Shown here: piece by piece, positions 56,851-64,000 of the stretch
How positions within the stretch are numbered: the stretch's first letter is position 1
Layout: each line of letters starts with the position of its first letter
Origin: Gamarada debralockiae
Taxonomy: Eukaryota > Ascomycota > Leotiomycetes > Helotiales > Hyphodiscaceae
Direction: 5' to 3'
Length of the DNA stretch: 64,000 bases
Assembly: GCA_002803225.1 (NCBI GenBank)
Contig: NXFV01000342.1
Span: 26,006-90,005, forward strand
The notes under the pieces: generated by a model
The model's database searches: none
What the model was told of the DNA's origin: nothing
What the model saw: only the letters and a program-made list of their open reading frames with translations
Translations under genes and position numbers: made by a program

Positions 56851-59800
56851 ATAGAAGCTACCTTACTAAGTTGAACTACTAGAGCTTTCTTATGCTAATA
56901 AACTACTTAGCTATCCCTTTTGTCTTTCCCCTTTTAGTAAGTAGCTAGCAGAAGTTTAGTGTTTTGCTAGTGTAAAGCCCTTATTTGTCCTTAAGAGGAT
57001 ATATCTTGACTATATACTTTATTGTCTTTACCCTTAAGTTATATTTATACCTTATTATATTTACTCCTAGGACCTGTATCTTATAAAGAAACGGCGCTAG
57101 CCTAATATAGCTAGTGCGTATTTAAACTAGAATAAAGCTCTTTACCTTATATAAGCCTTTATAGAGCTATAGGATATTCGCTAAAGGTTCCCCGTTAATC
57201 TTATTTATTTTAAGGGGGCAGGGATTATCCTTGAGCCTTGATTTCTAATTACATAAGATAGTATATTACCTTTACTCTCTTAGTCTTATCTTACGACTTA
57301 CTAATTGTTTGTCGGGTTCTAGCTAAGAAGTTGCCTAATGTCCCTTTACCTGCTTTAGTATAAGCTATAGCCTCTTCCTCTTCCTTTTCCTTAGTTTACT
57401 TTAAATTATCTAATATACTACTTCTATCTTTACTAGTAGGCTTAAGTTAGCTAGTCGCTAGCAAAAGCCTGTTACTAGCCTATTTAAGTGCAAGTCTAGA
57501 GAGGGAACAAACGTCTTTACCTTAAGGTTTAGTATAGGTATTGTTTTATAAGCTCTAAAGATAATTTAGAGGTACTTGTTTTAGATAGCCTTAAGCTTTT
57601 TTATTTATCCTTTAGTCTTCCTTTAGCTATCCCTTAGCGTATGCTAGGTAGAGGCTCTAAAGGTCATTGCTAGTTGTACTACTACTGTATAAACTTATCT
57701 TGCCTTTCTAAACAAGGCCCCCTATATTAATATTGCTACTCTAGTAAACGCTCTAATATACGCTAGTATCTTTGTATAGACCTTGCGAATATAACTACCT
57801 TACTTGAGCTTAGGGTCTAGCTAGACCCTAAGTATATAGATCTCCTTCCCTAGGTTAAGCTTTAAGTCCTCTAGCTAGATAGTCGCTACTAGGTTAAAGG
57901 CAGAGCACTAGTAGGAAAAGTAGATAAGTTTATACTTTTATGGAGCAAAGTTAGTACTATATCGCGCTACTTAATTAGTATACCGCTAGTAGATCTCTTC
58001 TATCCGTTTGTAATTCGACTTAGTTAATATACTATAGACTAAGAGGTTTATATTATTAATAAATCCTATAGTAAAGGTATTAAGTTCTAGGTCTTAATAG
58101 GACTCTAAGAGCTTGGTATTATAGAATAGATAGAGTATTAGTAATAAGGGAGAGCCTTACGGGACTTTAGCGGGTAGCTAGAAGGCTGTAGTCTTCTCCC
58201 CTTAGATAAGGAGAGTAGTCTGGCGGTTAGTTATAAAGGCCTTAATCTAGTGTACTAGCTAAAGTAGGAGTTATTATATATAGAGAATATCTAGGAGCTT
58301 ATTAAGGTTTACTATATCAAAGGCTCTTAATATATCTAAGGATAATAGCGTAGAGACGTACTTCCTTAAAGCCTAGACTATATAGACTTGTTCTATAAGT
58401 AGTTTGAGTATTGTCTTTATTAATTATCCCTAGCGAGCTTCTATCTAATAGCTAAGTAAGAGCTAGTGGGTCTTAGCTAGTGTTTAGATCTTGCCTGCTA
58501 TAACTGACTCGATCACTTTACTAATAGTGCTTAAAAGTATAATTAGGCGCTAGGAGCCTAGCTTGTTATATAATACTTTCCTTAGTTTTTTGAGAATAAC
58601 TGTATGTATACTTTAGAACCTTACTAGGTAGTAGCTAGCCCTCTAGTACAAAGAGGTGAGATTAGCTAGGGCCTATATAAGTAGTAAGCCTATTGCCTTT
58701 AGAAAGCTAGCTAAGATCCTATTAGGGCCTAGTGTCTTCTATGGCTTTTGTCTGTAGAAAGCTATATGTACCTCCTTGTCTAAGGCTTTATACTTTAACT
58801 TTAGTAGGTTATAGAAGGACTTATCTATAAAGGTAAGATCTTGAATATCCCTAAGGTCTACCTTTACTTATAGGAAGAACCTCTAGTAAAGAGCTTATGC
58901 CTTCTCTTTAACTATAATAGTAAGGCCTATTAGTATATTTAATAGAGGTATAACTAGGAGTTTAAGTAGCTTATCTTCCTTTTCTCTTATCTAGCGAGCG
59001 AGTCTTTAGATACTCTTTAGTAAGTTAGTAGCATTATATACTACTTCTTGAAATACTTTTCTTTTACTAGATATAATTATCTTTTACTTAAAGCGTTTTG
59101 TTTCTAACTATTAGCTATAGTCTAGTAGCTTGCTAGTGAGCTTATACTATCTCTATAGCCTCCTTGCCTTGTAGACTAGCTCTTAAATCTCTTAGGTCTA
59201 CTATAGTATAGTATATTAAGATAGTTTTGCCTAAGGAATAGTCTTATCTACTAGCTATTAAATGAACTCTAGGAGATAGTTAGTATATATCTTAATATAG
59301 TCCGGCGAAGTATTAGTATTGGCTACTAGTAATATTAGGTACTTTGCCCCTAAAGAGACTAAATTTATATTTATTCTTTTTTAGCCTTTATATTAAACTT
59401 TTAAGGCTAGTTAAGGTTCCGCGGCTAGTTAGATAATGACTAGAAAGTGATTAGATCTATGCCTAAGGTCTAGCCGTGCTTTATATTCTAGTAGGTAGTT
59501 CGCTAGAGTATCTGTAGCAAAGGCAAGGTCGATTGTACTATATATCCCTTTGGCCTATTAGGTAATTTCCTCTTGTAATAGAATGAGCTATAGGTTTATA
59601 TTATTTATAACTTAAATTAGACTTTTTATAGCGTTATAGTATATAGGATTAGATAGGCTATTTTATAGTAGGTAATATAAGTTAAAGTCTCTGAGGACAA
59701 GATATTTCCTATCTCTTTAAAAGAGTCCTAGAAAAAGTAGGATTAGTATATTATAGTCTGTTATCTAGCGACTTTCCGGCGGTTAGCTATATATACTATA

Positions 59801-61500
59801 GATATATATAATTAAGCCCTTAAGTTAAAGAGTAATTAAATATAAGTCTAGGCTATAGAAGACAATTATCTAGCTATTTAAGTCTATTCTCTTATTAATA
59901 TAAAAGTAGGCCTTGCCTCCTTTAGGGGAGTAGGCTAGGTAGAAACCCTCTTAGCCTTAATAATATATTAATAAGATATATAGATTACGCTATAGTTCTT
60001 AAATAGCTACTATATCGAAGTCTTAAATTAAAGGGTCCTTAAATAAGGGGACTATAACTTTATTTTTACTTTTTTGTATATTATATTAGAGAGCTTAAAG
60101 CTCTTTTATTAGCTTGATACTAGGTTTTCGCTAGCTATTATAAGTTCTCAAATATCTTAGCTCTTGTATAAAGTAGTATTATTCTACTATAGTCTACTTG
60201 CCCTCTAACGAGTTACTATATACTTACTTTTATCCTTTAAGTCTATATCTGCCTTAGATACTCTCTTTTATCTTATATAATAGCCTAGTACTACTTCTAT
60301 ATAGTTAGCTAAGTCTTAGCTAGCTTTTAGCTTTTACTAAAGAAAGGGAACGCCTAATAGGGAGGAAGGAGAGGGAGAAGGACTAAGAGTAGAGGTAGGG
60401 TCTATAGTAGTAGGAGCTAGGGTATATACAGGGAAAGGAGTAGTAGAGTCCTGGAATTTAGCTAGTCGCTAGTAATACCCTTGCCTTACTCTCTTAACTC
60501 TCTTCTTCCTTTTTAGATATACTAGAGCCTAGGCTATATACTTGGCTTCTAGGCTTGTATAGACTACGTATTAGTATTTTGCTGGCTTATGTTTTAATAG
60601 GCAGCTATTAGTTAGGTATACTAAGGCTACACAGAACCTATATCTCCTAGTATTTCCGTATATCTTAGCTGTGTAGCTATATTAGTAGCACTTGAAGTAT
60701 TGGGTTACTTTGTAGTCGCTAGCGAACGGCTTGTAGTTATACAGCTAATAGTCCTATATAAGTCCTAGATTAACTAGTATATTAGCTTGCCTTAGTTTTA
60801 TAATGCTTATGTATAGTAGAGCTTTTATTTTACTAGTCCTTAGCCTATACTTCGCCTAGCGTACTCCTAGGATCTTTACTTATCTTTTAAGCCTTTAGTT
60901 TTACCTATATATGTCCTAGATAATATTCTCTTGCCTACTTATATTAATTTAGCTAATTTATATGCCGTGAGCTAATATAACGTAAGCCCTTTGCTGGACT
61001 TTCGTCCTCTCCCCTACTATATATAGCTAATCTTACTCTCTCTCTAACTTCTTCCTTATATTCTTGTATTTAGTTATTATAGTAATATCTCTACTTAGTA
61101 GCTAGTGCACTACTACTACTCTTTTAGATATCTTTTTATTTATATCCTTTATAAGTTCTTTGCCTTTTTATCGGCGTTGCTCTAGCGTCTTGCCCTTAGT
61201 TAATATAACTACCTTTTATTTCTGCTTTAATAGAATAACTACCTCTCTTACTACTCCTTAGGCGTTTCCCCTAATTGTATTAGTATAGCTCCAGGGGGCT
61301 ACTAGGTTTTGCTACCTCTTGTTATCTTCTAGGATATATAAGGTACGTTTGACGTCTTTTGTAATCCCGTTAAAGATCTCCCTTTCTTACTCCCCCTTTT
61401 TTAGTCTTACTCCCCCCGCCGGCCTTCTGATGGCATTTCGCACGTGTTTCTACGCGTCTTGTACTCAAGGTAATATACTCGAAGCTCTTAAGAAGGCTTT
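56850..61500 (-). mobile_element. RIP-mutated LINE retrotransposon (Tad1/I-like)
   Basis: On the minus strand the element can still be read despite very many stops. A Gag-like zinc knuckle lies at about 60.6-60.7 kb (FKCY..YSYTAK, YRFCVALVYLTNSC, then LKHKPAKY). An AP-endonuclease domain lies at about 59.4-60.0 kb (SPKGGKAYFYINKRID, RDFNLYYLL, STIDLAFATDTLA). The reverse transcriptase lies at about 57.7-58.5 kb (LSLDILRAFDIVNLNKLL, ITNRQTTLL, GSPLLLILYLFYN, FINNINLLVYS). A C-terminal region lies near 57.1 kb (LVQIRTSYIRLAPFLY-like, split by a stop). Trp and Gln codons are now stops throughout, as C-to-T and G-to-A damage would give. The order endonuclease then RT identifies a non-LTR element. 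It is not functional, and the element ends are not resolved. Confidence 0.85.
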
Positions 61501-64000
61501 TATAATTTAAATAGCTTCGTTTGTTATACTATCGATATCTCCTATTACGTTAGTCGTAGTCCTCTTTTAGCTACCCGCTAGCAACTGTCTGGCCTGCCCT
61601 AGTATTATAGCTTAGTTAGTTCGAATTAGTAGAGCTAAGGCTCTTAGAATAACTGGTTTATAAGTGAGTAATAGGTGTTATAAGTTTTGATATTCCCCCA
61701 AGCTTTTTATTATATAATAGTATTTAAAAATTACTAAACTACTTTATATTTCTTTAGAAATTCTATAAAGTTATATTAAATAGTCTTTATTAAAGATATT
61801 TTACTTTTGAATTAATATATTTTTTTAATTAAAAAGACTAACTTAATTTTATTATAGTTCTAGTTATATAAAAGTTAAAAAAACTAAATTTAATTTAAGT
61901 TCCCTTTTTTTAAACTTTAAATTTAACTTTAAAATTTAAAGAATTTAATATTAGTATTTTTATTTCCCTTTATATAAGATATAAGGCAAAGCTTTAATTA
62001 TAAATCAAAATTAATTAAGTCTAATTTTATTTATAATTAAATTAATTTATATTGTTTTCTTTATTTTTTAAGTCTATTAAGATAATATTATTATTATATT
62101 TAATAAAATCTTCTTTATTAGTACTTTCTTTAAAAATCTATAGCTTATTAAAATTAAAGTTATCTTGACTTTCTTTAATATTAAGGTCTTTTTGTAGATC
62201 AAGAGCTTAAAAGGCCGCTCTAGTATAGTAGTTAAGATTCTTTTAGTTCTTATTTATTAATATATATTTTTTAACTTAAGCTCTTTTTTCTTAAGGTAAA
62301 TTATTATTAAGCTTATAAAGTTTAACTTTATTTTACTATCTTTTTTGTAACTATTATATTAATATATAATAAGTAGCGTAATATAGAGAGATATCTTTTC
62401 TTATAATAAGATTTATACTAAGCTAGTATATATTAGTATTCTTAAAGCTGTAGTTATTATAGATCTCTAAATATATATTTATTATATTATTAAGGAGGTA
62501 TATATTAATATTAATATCTATAATAAGTGACTCGAGCTATTTAAGTATAAGTTTATAAATGTCTTTGTGAAAATCTAAAACTCTCTTATAAACTTTAAAG
62601 AAATAATTTAGCTTTTTAGTTAAAAGGTAGTATTCTCTATTAAACTATTTTCGAATTTGAAGGTAGTTATAAATATCTATAAACTCTTTAATTTAAAGAT
62701 ATAATATTAATATATAAATATAATATATAGTAATTTAATTAAGAACTATAGTATTATACTATTTATTATCTATAAGGGTTTTGAAGTAGTAGTAGAACTC
62801 CTTAAGACAAAAGTATACTAGAGTCTTTTACTATTGTTTAATATATATATTTTGTTTTAATATCTCTTATAAAAAGGCTTAATTAAAAGGTAAAGAGATA
62901 TAATCTTAATTAAAATTTACTTGCTCTTAAATAATAAGATATTATATATAGTATAAAAGAATATATACTTAAGCTATTAATAAAGTCTTTATACTTTTAT
63001 TACTTTAAAAAAGATAGAGTATCTTTATTATTTATTAGATAAAGATAAGATATTACTTAAAGACTAATACTACTATTTAATTATTAATATTAATATAGAC
63101 TTAAAAGACAAATTATAAGTAGCTATTAATAAAGGTATAGATCTTAAAGCTATAGGTCTTTATCTTATTATAACTATCTATTAAATAAACTTAACTAAGG
63201 CTAGCTATCTTTATTACTCTTTTATATATTTCTTTTTACTAATACTAACTCTTTACTCCTCTTAAATTTAACTCCTTTATTATATAGTATATCTTATACC
63301 CTAGAATAAGTATACCTTAGAATTACAAAGCTAATACTATATAACTATAGCTATATATAAATCTATTATACTAAATAATAATCTTTTAAATAAATTCTTT
63401 TTATATAACCTTTTCCTCTTTAGTTATCTCTCTTTACTATATATATTATAAATTATTTGTAAGTCGAATCTTTTTAAGCTAATATAAGGTAAAGTTTATA
63501 TACTAGAGATTATTAGTTATAGAGACTATATTAAGGATTTCTTAATAGGTTATAAAATAATATTATTACTCTTAAATAAAGTTAATAAGCTTAATATCTT
63601 TAAGGTAATTGTACTTAGACTATTAAAGTAAACTATAATCTTATATATAGACTTAAAGACTCTTGTAAGAATTAAGAAAGGAATATAAAGAAGCTATATA
63701 TTTATCTTTTAAAGTTTAAAGGATATCTTTAATAGATTTGCTAATTATATAAGTATCTTAAATCTCCTTAAAGTAAGGGTCTTAGTTGAACTTTGTAATT
63801 AGTATATTAGTAGCTAGTAAGAGAGTTAATAAAATAGGTATTTAATAATTATTATATAAGACTAAGGGAGATATTAATAGTAAAGAAAAATACCCCTTTT
63901 AAAGAAGATATTTTAATAGATAGAGGGCGATATTATAATATAATAGTAGCTATCTTTTTTATATATAATATTATATATAAAGGTAATAGCTAAGATTAGA
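61501..64000. repeat. AT-rich, RIP-like block, right part
   Basis: This is extremely AT-rich DNA with no usable frame. The original element cannot be identified. The block continues past the end of the window. Confidence 0.8.

Noticed and set aside
61319..61510. 63-codon plus-strand frame in the AT-rich block
   Set aside because: It is antisense to the 5' part of the LINE relic, so it is a chance opening.

Overview
The window comes from a filamentous ascomycete (Pezizomycotina). Evidence is the split genes with 45-155 bp GT...AG introns carrying CTAAC/CTGAC branch sites, the Zn2Cys6 regulator, HET and STAND/ankyrin incompatibility-type genes, and repeat-induced point mutation (RIP)-like decay of transposons (CpA depleted, TpA enriched, Trp/Gln/Arg codons turned into stops). 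The similarity of several genes to families common in Helotiales makes Leotiomycetes likely, but that is inference. Exon models below were built by hand: each intron was placed at GT/AG sites and checked so that the reading frame closes. There is no transcript evidence.

Layout. 0-10 kb is housekeeping: a disrupted small ORF at the left edge, an RRM+Pumilio RNA-binding protein (minus strand) and, divergently, the SWR1-complex subunit Vps72/Swc2 (plus). 10-15 kb holds two decayed genes: a protease-like (GDSG) gene with frameshifts and a stop, and a HET-domain gene with frameshifts. 16.6-19.1 kb is an apparently intact secreted sedolisin. 19-36.5 kb is an accessory region. It contains broken STAND/ankyrin gene pieces, a flavin monooxygenase with one non-canonical splice acceptor, an alpha/beta-hydrolase, a LaeA-like methyltransferase with a one-base frame disagreement, two small inverted-repeat elements, a 56-bp-arm hairpin, pogo and Tc1/mariner relics, and a solo LTR nested inside the Tc1 relic.

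36.7-46.2 kb looks like a carbohydrate-utilisation cluster: GH93 exo-arabinanase-like enzyme, Zn2Cys6 regulator, GH3 glycosidase and an MFS sugar porter. The genes are arranged as two divergent pairs, with CreA-type motifs in both promoter regions. The likely logic is extracellular release of arabino-oligosaccharides (GH93), uptake (MFS), intracellular hydrolysis (GH3, no signal peptide) and local control by the regulator. 46.9-49.6 kb has a Gtt1-like glutathione S-transferase and a DHA1-type MFS exporter. From about 51.4 kb to the end the DNA turns abruptly into an AT-rich, gene-free block. Within it a heavily RIP-mutated Tad1/I-like LINE retrotransposon can still be read on the minus strand (about 56.9-61.5 kb).
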